Shown: one piece after another, positions 45,786-54,089 of the stretch | Position numbering within the stretch: position 1 is the stretch's first letter | Layout: each line of letters opens with the position of its first letter | Origin: Halomonas meridiana | Lineage (GTDB): Bacteria; Pseudomonadota; Gammaproteobacteria; Pseudomonadales; Halomonadaceae | DNA: 64,000 nt | Assembly: GCF_009846525.1 (NCBI RefSeq) | Contig: NZ_CP024621.1 | Span: forward strand, 682,001 to 746,000 | Direction of reading: 5' to 3' | Notes under the pieces: model-generated | The model's input: the letters and a program-made list of their open reading frames with translations, nothing else | What the model was told of the DNA's origin: nothing | Databases searched by the model: none | Position numbers and translations under genes: made by a program

Positions 45786-46538
45786 ATGCCTATGATGTCA
45801 CTTGCGTCTTCCCCTCATCGTGAAGCGGTACTTAGCGTTCGTCAGTTGAACGTTCGCTTCGGTGGGCAGCAGATTCTCGAGAATATTCACTTCGATCTGT
45901 TTCGTGAGCAGGTGCTCACGCTAATCGGCCCTAACGGTTCGGGCAAATCGACGCTGGTGAAAACCTTGATCGGCGCGGTGAAGCCCACCTCGGGCAGTGT
46001 CACCCTCGCTCCACAACAGCGCATTGGGTACGTACCCCAGCGGCTCCATTTGGATGTGACGCTGCCGATGACGGTCCAGCGCTTCATCAACTTGCCGCGC
46101 CGCCATTCTCGTCAAGAGGTCGACGGCGCGCTAAAAGACGCCGGGGCCGAGACGCTTTTGCAGGCCAATATGAGCGATTTGTCTGGCGGGCAGTTGCAGC
46201 GCGTGCTGCTGGCGCGAGCGCTCCTGGTCAAGCCCGACATCTTGATTCTCGATGAAGCGACGCAAGGTCTCGACCACCGAGGAACGGCGGCGTTTTATCG
46301 CCATATCGAACGCGTTCGCCACACCTACGGCTGCGCCGTGCTGATGGTCAGTCACGACCTGCACGTGGTGATGCAGACCGCCGATCACGTGCTTTGTCTC
46401 AATCGCTGTGTCTGTTGCCAGGGTAAGCCTGAGCACGTGACCTCGACGCAGGATTATCGCTCGCTGTTCGGTGATCAAGCCGCACAAACGCTGGCGCTCT
46501 ATCATCAGCAGTCTCAGGAGGCCGCCCATGCTGGATGA
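45786..46538 (+). CDS. znuC: zinc ABC transporter ATP-binding protein ZnuC
   Basis: ATPase of the zinc importer, 250 residues. Walker A GPNGSGKST, Q-loop region IGYVPQRLHLD, signature LSGGQLQRV, Walker B LILDEATQGLD and the switch His in VSHDLHVV are all present. A late CLNRCVCCQG segment is Cys-rich, as in other ZnuC proteins. ATGs at 45786, 45792 and 45795 are all possible starts. Its stop overlaps the znuB start. Confidence 0.95.
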   Translation: MPMMSLASSPHREAVLSVRQLNVRFGGQQILENIHFDLFREQVLTLIGPNGSGKSTLVKTLIGAVKPTSGSVTLAPQQRIGYVPQRLHLDVTLPMTVQRFINLPRRHSRQEVDGALKDAGAETLLQANMSDLSGGQLQRVLLARALLVKPDILILDEATQGLDHRGTAAFYRHIERVRHTYGCAVLMVSHDLHVVMQTADHVLCLNRCVCCQGKPEHVTSTQDYRSLFGDQAAQTLALYHQQSQEAAHAG

Positions 46539-47364
46539 TTTTATGTGGCGCGCCCTGTTGGCGGGCATGCTCGTGGCCATGGCGGCCGCACCGCTGGGTT
46601 GCTTCGTGGTGTGGCGACGCATGGCGTATTTTGGCGACGCGACGGCCCATGCGGCCATTCTGGGCGTTGCGCTGTCGCTGTTGATGAATATCTCGATTTT
46701 CCTCGGTGTGCTGACGGTAGCACTGCTGATGGCGACCTGTGTCTCTTTACTGAGCGGCCGTGGCTACGCCATGGATACGCTGCTCGGTGTGATGGCTCAC
46801 TCGGCGCTGGCAGTGGGGCTGGTGGCCGTGTCGTTTCTCACCGGCGTGCGTATCGACCTTCACGCATATCTGTTCGGCGATATTTTGGCCGTTGGCAAAC
46901 AGGATCTTTGGGTCATTGGCGGTGGCGTGGCGCTGGTGTTGCTACTGCTGTACTGGCGTTGGTCGCCTTTGCTGGCGGCGACGCTCAGCGAGGAGCTGGC
47001 CTACGCCAATGGCATTCAGCCGCGTCGTGAACAGTTAGTGCTCACCCTGGCACTGGCCGTGGTGGTGGCCGTCGCGCTGAAAGTCGTGGGCGTCTTGCTG
47101 ATCGCCGCGCTATTGATCATCCCTGCCGCGACTGCACGCCCGTTTTGCCGGACGCCCGAAGCCATGGCGATGGTGGCCGTTGGGGTCGCCATGCTGGCGG
47201 TCGTGACAGGGCTCAAAAGCGCCTACCTGCTGGATACCCCCACCGGCCCGACCATCGTCTCCCTGGCTGCCCTGTTATTCACATTGGCAACGCTGATGTA
47301 TCACGTTTGGCGCGTTTTTTGTCAGCGCCTTGCACCAGAGACTTACAAGGTTCCCATGCGCTAA
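46528..47364 (+). CDS. znuB: zinc ABC transporter membrane protein ZnuB
   Basis: Permease of the zinc importer, about 278 residues with eight or so membrane helices. The start at ATG 46528 (MLDDFMWRALLAGM) lies inside the znuC end, an 11-base overlap, with GGAGG upstream. Features: FVVWRRMAYFGDATAHAAIL near the N-terminus, LGVMAHSALAVGLVA, and ALLIIPAATARPF. The remnant of a DUF1826 gene follows at once. Confidence 0.94.
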   Translation: MLDDFMWRALLAGMLVAMAAAPLGCFVVWRRMAYFGDATAHAAILGVALSLLMNISIFLGVLTVALLMATCVSLLSGRGYAMDTLLGVMAHSALAVGLVAVSFLTGVRIDLHAYLFGDILAVGKQDLWVIGGGVALVLLLLYWRWSPLLAATLSEELAYANGIQPRREQLVLTLALAVVVAVALKVVGVLLIAALLIIPAATARPFCRTPEAMAMVAVGVAMLAVVTGLKSAYLLDTPTGPTIVSLAALLFTLATLMYHVWRVFCQRLAPETYKVPMR

Positions 47365-47791
47365 ATCAGTCGGGCAGAAAGCGGGCCTTTGGGGCGGCTC
47401 GTCGCCACGCGCTAGCGCTTATATCGCCGACGCGGTGGCCTTTTTATTCGAGACGCGTACCGTCGGTCTTCGCTTACGCCTGCTTAACAGTGCCATGTGC
47501 CCGCGCTTTCACTGCGACAACCTGCCGGTGCGCCTCGTTACGACCTATGTTGGGCCCGGTAGCGAATGGTTGCCGGAGTACGCCATCAATCGTACAGGGC
47601 TGGGGGCGCCGCACCCCGATAAACCCGAGATTGCCACTGACACTGCTGCCATCCAACGCCTTGCGCCCGGCGATATTGGTTTGATCAAGGGCAGCGGTTG
47701 GGTTGGCAGCGAAGAGCGTGGGTTGGTGCATAGAAGCCCTGCACTCGACAATGGCCATAAACGCCTGCTAATGAGCATCGATCCCGCGTAA
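47365..47791 (+). pseudogene. DUF1826 remnant, N-terminus missing
   Basis: From about 47418 the frame gives YIADAVAFLFETRTVGLRL, MCPRFHCDNLPVRLVTTYVG, PGSEWLPEY, then LIKGSGWVGSEERGLVHRSP and ends RLLMSIDPA. This is the C-terminal part of a DUF1826 protein, a family often linked to zinc-limitation (Zur) regulons. Full members are roughly 200 residues or more; here about 125 remain. The expected N-terminal part is replaced by the znuB 3' end, in another frame. No good start codon is seen. It is probably a deletion remnant, or less likely a short protein translated from an alternative start. Confidence 0.7.
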
Positions 47792-48070
47792 ATCTCTTTG
47801 GCGACGGTGAGAGGACCGGTGAGCCCACGAGCTTGGCAGGCGGATATGAAAGCCCACTGCCAGGCTCTATAACGAAGCAAAGAGTGCCAGGAAAATACGA
47901 GCACCATGAATGCCAAGCTAGATGGGGGCTGGATGTATATAGGATTCAACGTCCCTTTCTATTCGTCTACTCACGGGCTTTCTCGGCAGAGGCAAGATGA
48001 AAGTGGAGCACATTGAAAGCTTGCACGCTCATCATGCCGCGGCGCGTAGCGAACGGTGGGGATAAAATGA
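47792..48070. other. intergenic region after the DUF1826 remnant, no gene seen
   Basis: About 280 bases without a convincing reading frame. It may hold more decayed sequence from the deletion that removed part of DUF1826. No repeat or insertion-element end was recognised. Confidence 0.4.
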
Positions 48071-48097
48071 GAGCGCTGGCGGGGGCCGCCAGCGCTC
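48071..48097 (-). terminator. terminator of zinT
   Basis: A perfect 12-base stem GAGCGCTGGCGG / CCGCCAGCGCTC with a GGG loop. Read on the minus strand it lies about 35 bases after the zinT stop and is followed by TCATTTTATC, a short T-rich tail. Confidence 0.7.
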
Positions 48098-48131
48098 AAG
48101 GAGGGGTATCTCATGGAAAAAATGAGTGAGA

Positions 48132-48827
48132 TTAGTGAGACAGCATCTCATCGACAATCTCTTCACCACTGAGCGATGAAGCGTAGTAGGTTGGCCAATT
48201 GGTCACTTCCTCCAACAGCGCCTCACGATCATCTCCCCAGTAAAGGTGGTAGTGGTGTGCATCCGTCGGATAGATGCTGTGGTCGCTGAACTGAAGGTAG
48301 CGAGGGAGTGCGTCATCGGCTTCTTCTGCGAGTTCGAAGATGAAGCGAACGCCTCGGTTGCCGGCTTCGTAATTTAGAATCTCGTAGCCATCGTAGTGGT
48401 AGTCGCCGGTCATCGGCTCGCCGTTGGTAAAGAAGGTGACGCTGCTTCCATCGATGACGATCCGCTCTACATCAGTCGCGTAACCGGTATCGTAGTACGC
48501 TTTGTACTCCTCGGCGCTTTTGTCTCCCTTCTCAGCTTTATGGGCGAAAACAGGGTCTAACGTGCCGTCCAACAAATAAGGATAAACGGACTGCCAGTCG
48601 CCTTCCCAATCGGTAAGCGGGCGATCGGCAATTTGTTCATCGTCAAAGTAGCCCGCATAGATATCGTTATCATGCGAATGGTCATGGTCATGAGCGTTGC
48701 TGTGGCTATGGTCATGATCATGACTATGGTCGTGATTATGGTCATTGGCCTGGGTGACTTGAGCGCAGGTCAGTAGTGCAATACTGAAGGCCAGCGTGCT
48801 GATTTTCGGGTTAGCAAGTACAAACAT
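48132..48827 (-). CDS. zinT: ZinT (YodA) family periplasmic metal-binding protein
   Basis: 231 residues. Signal peptide to about residue 27 (ends VTQAND). A His/Asp-rich tail follows (HDHSHDHDHSHSNAHDHDHS), longer than in E. coli ZinT. The ZinT domain shows PLTDWEGDWQSVYPYLLDG, YYDTGYATDVERIVIDG and HHYHLYWGD with its metal ligands. ZinT binds zinc in the periplasm and passes it to ZnuA. A Zur-type palindrome upstream shows zinc control. It is transcribed toward the DUF1826 remnant. Confidence 0.93.
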   Translation of the reverse strand: MFVLANPKISTLAFSIALLTCAQVTQANDHNHDHSHDHDHSHSNAHDHDHSHDNDIYAGYFDDEQIADRPLTDWEGDWQSVYPYLLDGTLDPVFAHKAEKGDKSAEEYKAYYDTGYATDVERIVIDGSSVTFFTNGEPMTGDYHYDGYEILNYEAGNRGVRFIFELAEEADDALPRYLQFSDHSIYPTDAHHYHLYWGDDREALLEEVTNWPTYYASSLSGEEIVDEMLSH

Positions 48828-48857
48828 GACTCATTCTCCATGTTGGCGATATTTGAT

Positions 48858-48871
48858 TATGTTATAACATA
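48858..48871. promoter_or_regulatory. Zur box upstream of zinT
   Basis: A perfect 14-base palindrome TATGTTATAACATA about 31 bases before the zinT start. Its core is identical to the one between znuA and znuC, which supports a shared Zur regulon. Confidence 0.87.
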
Positions 48872-48950
48872 TCTTTAAAGGTTTTCAATAGAGCGGTATC
48901 AATGATCTAGGGCCATCGTCTGTTTTACGTTAGGAATGTGTCCACTGGGT

Positions 48951-50360
48951 TTAGATTCGGCTCAACAACTTACCTAGCGTTTCCATCCCCCGTTCGCTGC
49001 GCTGGGTCCAGGGGTGGCCATAGCTCAAGCGAATGCAGTGGCGAAACTGTTGGGTCGCGGAGAAAATGGGGCCTGGCGCGAGGCTAACGCCATGGTCGAG
49101 CGCTGTGCGAAACCGCTGCAGCGAATCCACGTGATCGGGAAACTCCACCCAAAGGAAATAACCGCCCGCAGGTCGGGTGATGCGCGTATGCGCTGGGAAG
49201 TAGCGATCTGCCGCCGCCAGCATACTGGTTTGTTGGGCTTCTAAGGCATGGCGAAGCTTGCGCAAATGGCGGTCGTAGCCACCGTGTTGTAAGTAGTCAG
49301 CAATGGCGGCCTGGGCGGGGATAGAGGGGGAAATGGTAGTCATTAGTTTTAGCCGCGAGATCTCCTGGGCATAACGCCCGCCCGCTACCCAGCCCACCCG
49401 ATAGCCGGGTGCCAAGCACTTCGAGAAAGAGCTGCAGTGAATCACCAAGCCCTCATCATCAAAGGCCTTAACGGGAGCGGGCGGCGTGCTGCCAAAATAG
49501 AGCTCGGCATACACGTCATCCTCTAGCATGGGCACTTGGTGCTGCTTTAATAACTGGTAAAGCACCTGTTTGCGCTCGTTGCTTAGGCTGGCGCCGATGG
49601 GGTTCTGCAGGTGGCTCATAAACCAGCAGGCTTTGATGGGCAGCGTCGCTAGTCGCTCTGCCAGCACGTCTAGGTCAATCCCTTCCCGAGGGTGAACCGG
49701 AATTTCCACCGCACGTAGTTTGAGCCGCTCCAACACTTGTAGGCTGGCATAAAAAGCAGGTGACTCAACCGCGACCAAGTCCCCCGGCTGGGTCACGCAC
49801 TGTAGGGCTAGATTGAGCGCCTCCATTGCACCATTGGTAATCACCAGTTCGTCCATCGGCAGCTGAATACCGCCCAGCATGTAGCGCAGAGCAATCTGCC
49901 GGCACAGGTCGGTATGCCCGGTGGTCATATCGGCTACCACCTGTTGGGGCGAAAGCGCCCGCAACCCTCGCGTCATACTGATACTCAAGCGAGAGAGTGG
50001 AAATAGCTCAGGGCTCGGGAAAGCCGAGCCAAAGGGCACCGTTTGATCATCCTGCAGTGAGCCCAGAACCGAGAACACCAGCTCGCTGACCTGCACCTCC
50101 GCTGGGTCGGTGGGTTGTAGCGTGACGCGGGGTTCGTTGATCAAGCGCCGCGCATGTTCACGAACAAAGTAGCCCGAGCGCGCCCGAGCGCTGATAAGCC
50201 CCTGGTTTTCCAGTAAGTAGTACGCCTGAAACACCGTCGAGGGGCTAATGCCGTGATGGCGGCTCGCTTGGCGCACTGACGGAATGCGCTCGCCTGGGCC
50301 CAGTACGCCTTGGCGAATCAGCGTTGCTATCTCATCGGCAAACTGTTCATAGCGTTTCAT
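48951..50360 (-). CDS. MocR/GntR-family regulator with aminotransferase domain
   Basis: About 469 residues. An N-terminal GntR winged helix (MKRYEQFADEIATLIRQGV, GPGERIPSVRQASRHHGISP) is joined to a fold type I aminotransferase-like domain with the PLP lysine region SSFSKCLAPGYRVGWV and LEDDVYAELYFG. MocR proteins sense PLP or amino compounds and control nearby genes. Start at ATG 50360; the upstream codons are not conserved. It is divergent from ccoG, which it may or may not control. Two GATAC motifs lie in the shared upstream region. Confidence 0.9.
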   Translation of the reverse strand: MKRYEQFADEIATLIRQGVLGPGERIPSVRQASRHHGISPSTVFQAYYLLENQGLISARARSGYFVREHARRLINEPRVTLQPTDPAEVQVSELVFSVLGSLQDDQTVPFGSAFPSPELFPLSRLSISMTRGLRALSPQQVVADMTTGHTDLCRQIALRYMLGGIQLPMDELVITNGAMEALNLALQCVTQPGDLVAVESPAFYASLQVLERLKLRAVEIPVHPREGIDLDVLAERLATLPIKACWFMSHLQNPIGASLSNERKQVLYQLLKQHQVPMLEDDVYAELYFGSTPPAPVKAFDDEGLVIHCSSFSKCLAPGYRVGWVAGGRYAQEISRLKLMTTISPSIPAQAAIADYLQHGGYDRHLRKLRHALEAQQTSMLAAADRYFPAHTRITRPAGGYFLWVEFPDHVDSLQRFRTALDHGVSLAPGPIFSATQQFRHCIRLSYGHPWTQRSERGMETLGKLLSRI

Positions 50361-50566
50361 GGCATAAACCTGCAGGTGCTTGGCGCGGGTGCTTAGTGGG
50401 ATCAACAGAATCGATACTCTCAATCAAAAGCATATCAAAACTGATACGGCTTTTTTCTCTAAAACTGCATCTGTTTTAGTGGTTGGCTGGGAGAGCATAG
50501 TAGCGGCTCATTCGGTGACGCCCCTCGACCGTATAGATCGCCACTCCCTCTTTTCTGGATATCGGT
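50361..50566. promoter_or_regulatory. shared upstream region of mocR-type gene and ccoG
   Basis: A 206-base AT-richer divergent promoter region. It holds ATCGATACT (near 50410) and CTGATACGG (near 50441), a loose direct repeat about 31 bases apart, the kind of spacing known for GabR-type MocR operators. No FNR box (TTGAT-N4-ATCAA) could be found. Confidence 0.35.
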
Positions 50567-51997
50567 ATGACGCAACGCATTCCTCTGCAAGACCTAACCA
50601 CCGATGCAGCCGTTGAACACCATTCGCCTCAGGCTCAATCTACTAATCGCTCGCCATCCACGTCTGGGCATATCTATGTGCGAGAAATACAGGGCTTTTT
50701 TCAGCGCATAAGGCGTTATTCCAACTGGCTGCTAATAGCGCTTTATGTGGGCTTGCCATGGCTTCAGTGGGGAGACCGCCCCATGGTGTGGTTTGACCTC
50801 TCTGCCCAGGAGTTCCACCTCTTCGCAGCGACGTTTTATCCCCAAGACTTTATTCTACTGACCTGGATTCTGGTGCTGTGCGCGTTTGGTCTGTTTTTGA
50901 TCACGGTGGTGGCGGGGCGAGTGTGGTGTGGCTATAGCTGCCCGCAAAGTGTATGGACGTTTTTGTTTATTTGGTTCGAGCACCGCCTGGAGGGGCCAAG
51001 GCATCGTCGGATACGTCGCGACAACGCATCTAACACGCTGGGGTCGTTATGGCGAAAAGGCGCTAAACATACCGCTTGGCTACTGATTGCGTGGGTAACG
51101 GGCGTCACCTTCGTGGGATATTTTACGCCGGTGGGTGGGCTCGTGAGGGATCTATTCAGCCTAGAGGCGCACCCTTGGGCGCTTTTTTGGATCGGTTTTT
51201 TTACTCTGTTTACCTACCTGAACGCTGGCTGGTTGCGCCATCAAGTGTGTCTGCACATGTGCCCCTATGCACGCTTTCAGTCGGCCATGTTTGATAGCCA
51301 TACGCTGATGGTTTCTTATGATCCCGACCGTGGTGAGCCCCGTCGTGGCCATCGCAAAGAGATTGCGGAAGCGGCTGTTGGGGACTGTATTGATTGCGAA
51401 CTGTGCGTGCAGGTGTGCCCCACGGGGATCGATATTCGTGATGGCCTGCAGTATGAGTGTATTGGCTGCGCGGCGTGTATCGATGCCTGCGATAGCGTGA
51501 TGGCGCGTATCGATAAGCCGCTGGGCCTGATTCGCTATACCACCGAGCGCGCGCTAGAGGGCAAACCTACGAGGTTTTGGCGTCCTCAGCTGTTGGCCTA
51601 TACGGTGGCGCTGCTTTCTATGGTGGTTTTGTTGATCAGTTTTTTGAATGCCCGAGTGCCTATTGATGTAGACATTGCCCGAGATCGTCAGGCGCTGTTT
51701 GAAAGCACGGCCGAGGGGCGCATTATCAACTACTACACCGTGACGCTGCGCAATCAAGATACGAAGGAACACCAATACGCGCTATCCGCCACCGGTTTGC
51801 CCGGCCTGCGTTTACAAGGGGCTGACACATTCGTCTTGGCCGCTAATGAAACGAGGCAGTTACGCGTGGCACTCAATGTTGACGCGTCAGCGCTGACCCA
51901 GCCGAGCCACCCGGTGTTGCTGTACATTGTTGCGTTAGATGAGCCTTCAATCTCCTCTAACATTGAAACGCGGTTTTTGGGATCGACCCGTCAGTAA
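50567..51997 (+). CDS. ccoG: cytochrome c oxidase accessory protein CcoG (FixG/RdxA)
   Basis: Membrane protein with two [4Fe-4S] clusters that helps copper delivery and assembly of cbb3 oxidase. 476 residues. Features: GRVWCGYSCPQSVWT after the second helix, DCIDCELCVQVCPTGIDIR and ECIGCAACIDACDSVM for the two clusters. The C-terminal Ig-like domain begins near NYYTVTLRNQDTKEHQY. No ccoNOP or fixHIS genes are in the window, so it is separate from the oxidase operon. ATG 50567. Confidence 0.95.
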   Translation: MTQRIPLQDLTTDAAVEHHSPQAQSTNRSPSTSGHIYVREIQGFFQRIRRYSNWLLIALYVGLPWLQWGDRPMVWFDLSAQEFHLFAATFYPQDFILLTWILVLCAFGLFLITVVAGRVWCGYSCPQSVWTFLFIWFEHRLEGPRHRRIRRDNASNTLGSLWRKGAKHTAWLLIAWVTGVTFVGYFTPVGGLVRDLFSLEAHPWALFWIGFFTLFTYLNAGWLRHQVCLHMCPYARFQSAMFDSHTLMVSYDPDRGEPRRGHRKEIAEAAVGDCIDCELCVQVCPTGIDIRDGLQYECIGCAACIDACDSVMARIDKPLGLIRYTTERALEGKPTRFWRPQLLAYTVALLSMVVLLISFLNARVPIDVDIARDRQALFESTAEGRIINYYTVTLRNQDTKEHQYALSATGLPGLRLQGADTFVLAANETRQLRVALNVDASALTQPSHPVLLYIVALDEPSISSNIETRFLGSTRQ

Positions 51998-51999
51998 GA

Positions 52000-52047
52000 G
52001 TGAGAATAAGTAGATGTGAGGATAAGTAGGAATGAGGATAGATAAAT
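52000..52047 (+). repeat. three degenerate 16-base tandem repeats
   Basis: GTGAGAATAAGTAGAT, GTGAGGATAAGTAGGA and ATGAGGATAGATAAAT lie head to tail between ccoG and the next gene. The last copy supplies the ribosome-binding site and the start codon region. Probably a local duplication. Confidence 0.6.
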
Positions 52048-52693
52048 GCTAACTGTGCTGATTTTTTTGATGATATTCGTGGGTGTAACAGCCGCTTGGT
52101 ACCAGATTTACCAAATGCACTTCAATATCAATACGCCTAACGATGTGAAGCTTTCGGGTCATAAAAGTAGGCAGTTGGATACGCTCACGGCCGCTAAGCA
52201 AACGTCGTCGGATGAGGCCGATGCGTCACGCTTTGAAGAGGCAGCAACGCGCATCTTTGGGCGTGGATTTAACATAGACGCCCTTCGCATTGCGTTTTCT
52301 CAGGAGGGGCGAGAGGCCTATGGGCTGCCGCTTCTGCGACATCAGAGAAAACTCACTCGTCCTTCGTCGCATCAGGCAGGAGAGGGCGGTGTTCGCGTGC
52401 GTCATCTGCGGTTGTTCAAGACGCGCTTGCCGTCTATCAACGTCAGGAGTGCGTTCATCCTGGCGGTGATCGCGAACTGTGGGTTGGTTCAGCTACTGGC
52501 GGCGATGAGCGTGTATACCATTCACTACTCAGTCGACGTATCGGCGTTCGCGTGGGTCAATCAGCCGGCGATGATCCTATCGGCGATATGGGGCGTGGTG
52601 GTCTTGAATGTCCTGATCTTCAAGCTGGATGCCTATCTTCATGATCTTTATCAGGTAAGAGAGTTGAATCAGCGGGCGCCCCTATTCCGCTAA
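52046..52693 (+). CDS. unknown membrane protein downstream of ccoG
   Basis: 215 residues, family not recognised. One membrane helix at the N-terminus (LTVLIFLMIFVGVTAAWY), a charged soluble middle with SRFEEAATRIFGRGFNIDAL, and two more helices in the C-terminal third (RSAFILAVIANCGLVQLLAAM and AMILSAIWGVVVLNVLIF). GAGGAT precedes ATG 52046. It is 48 bases after ccoG on the same strand, so the two may be co-transcribed; a link to oxidase assembly is only a guess. It is not FixH-like in size or motifs. Confidence 0.7.
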   Translation: MLTVLIFLMIFVGVTAAWYQIYQMHFNINTPNDVKLSGHKSRQLDTLTAAKQTSSDEADASRFEEAATRIFGRGFNIDALRIAFSQEGREAYGLPLLRHQRKLTRPSSHQAGEGGVRVRHLRLFKTRLPSINVRSAFILAVIANCGLVQLLAAMSVYTIHYSVDVSAFAWVNQPAMILSAIWGVVVLNVLIFKLDAYLHDLYQVRELNQRAPLFR

Positions 52694-52715
52694 CGACATA
52701 AGATGCATAAAAACG

Positions 52716-52742
52716 ACAACGCCGCCCAGTGGGCGGCGTTGT
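52716..52742 (-). terminator. terminator of gabT
   Basis: A 12-base stem ACAACGCCGCCC / GGGCGGCGTTGT with an AGT loop. On the minus strand it lies 16 bases after the gabT stop and is followed by CGTTTTTA. It also separates the convergent membrane-protein gene. Confidence 0.9.
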
Positions 52743-52758
52743 GGGTGGTGCAGAGCGC

Positions 52759-54033
52759 TTAGATCAGCGATTCCAGGCAGGATTCGATGATATCCAGGCC
52801 TTCGTTCAGCACGTCGTCTTCGATGGTGACCGGCATCAAAAAGCGAATGGTGTTGCCGTACATACCGCAGGACAGCAGGATCAGGCCCTCTTCGCGGGCT
52901 TTCTTGCACAGGGCTGCCGCCAGTTCCGGGTTCGGCGTGCGGTCGGTTTTGTTGTTGACCAGCTCAAACGCCGCCATCGCGCCCATGTTGCGCACGTGGT
53001 CGATGCAATCAAACTTGCCCTGCCACTCGTTGAAGCGCGCGGCCAGTTTTTCGCCAAGTGCCTGGCTCTTCTCGAGGATGTTCTCCTCTTCGAAGACGTC
53101 CATTACCGCCAGCGCCGCCGCACAGGCGGTGGGGCTGCCGGTGTAGGTGCCGCCTAGGGAGTTCGGGCCAGAGGCGTCCATGATGGTGTCGGTGCCGACG
53201 ACGGCAGAGATCGGCATGCCGTCGGCCATACTCTTGGCCATGGTCATCATGTCCGGTTCCACGCCGCTGTGCTCGATGGCGAACATCTTGCCGGTACGGC
53301 CAAAGCCCGACTGCACTTCGTCGATGATCATCAGCATGCCGTGTTCATCGCAAATCTCACGGATCTTTTCGAGGAAGCTCTTCGGCGCGGGATAAAAACC
53401 GCCTTCACCCAGCACCGGCTCAAGAATGATCGCAGCGGTGTCTTTCGGGTTCGCGTCGGTTTTCAGCGCCATTTTCAGGCCGCGAATCGCTTCGTCTTCG
53501 CTGACGCCGTGGTAAGGCACGGGGTAGGGCGCACGGAAGACGGTGCCCGGCATTGGGCCGAAATCGGTTTGGTAAGGGGCAACCTTGCCGTTCATCGCCA
53601 TGGTGTAGAAAGTACGGCCGTGGTAGCCGCCATCGAAACAGATGACATTAGAGCGACCGGTAGCGGCGCGGGCGATCTTCACCGCATTTTCCAGCGCTTC
53701 AGCACCGGAGTTGGCCAGCATGACTTTGGCGTGACCACGTACAGGGACGATGTGGCTCAGCTTTTCGGCCACTTTGACGTAGCCTTCATAGGGCATGACC
53801 GTTTGGCAGGTGTGCATCACCTTATCCAACTGGGCTTTCACGGCTGCCACGACTTTCGGGTGACGATGCCCTACGTTCAAGACGCCGATGCCGCCAGCGA
53901 AGTCGATAAAGCGGTTGCCGTCGGCGTCCCAGATCTCAGCGTTTTCGGCGCGATCCGCAAAGGCGGTAGCGGGGCTTGCAGCGCCCGCAGCGACGTATTT
54001 CTGCTTTAGTTCGTTTAGCTCGGCATTGCTCAT
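52759..54033 (-). CDS. gabT: 4-aminobutyrate (or 5-aminovalerate) aminotransferase
   Basis: Class III PLP aminotransferase, 424 residues. Features: FIDFAGGIGVLNVGHRHPKV near the start, ANSGAEALENAVKIARAATG, the GGYHGRT phosphate-binding loop, MLMIIDEVQSGFGRTGK with the PLP Asp, and the PLP lysine in MMTMAKSMADGMPIS. GabT enzymes convert GABA to succinate semialdehyde and often also take 5-aminovalerate to glutarate semialdehyde. The nearby glutarate genes favour a part in lysine/aminovalerate breakdown (inference). No gabD is in the window. Confidence 0.9.
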   Translation of the reverse strand: MSNAELNELKQKYVAAGAASPATAFADRAENAEIWDADGNRFIDFAGGIGVLNVGHRHPKVVAAVKAQLDKVMHTCQTVMPYEGYVKVAEKLSHIVPVRGHAKVMLANSGAEALENAVKIARAATGRSNVICFDGGYHGRTFYTMAMNGKVAPYQTDFGPMPGTVFRAPYPVPYHGVSEDEAIRGLKMALKTDANPKDTAAIILEPVLGEGGFYPAPKSFLEKIREICDEHGMLMIIDEVQSGFGRTGKMFAIEHSGVEPDMMTMAKSMADGMPISAVVGTDTIMDASGPNSLGGTYTGSPTACAAALAVMDVFEEENILEKSQALGEKLAARFNEWQGKFDCIDHVRNMGAMAAFELVNNKTDRTPNPELAAALCKKAREEGLILLSCGMYGNTIRFLMPVTIEDDVLNEGLDIIESCLESLI

Positions 54034-54089
54034 GACTCAGCTCCTTTAAGGATAGGGTGTTGCTTTAGCATAGTGCGCAATAGCGTTGA

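Noticed and set aside
47545..47949. Minus-strand open frame of 134 codons over the DUF1826 remnant
   Set aside because: It is antisense to the recognisable DUF1826 coding sequence and shows no family features.
50361..50566. FNR/Anr box for ccoG
   Set aside because: ATCAA-like stretches occur, but none fits TTGAT-N4-ATCAA with its partner half.
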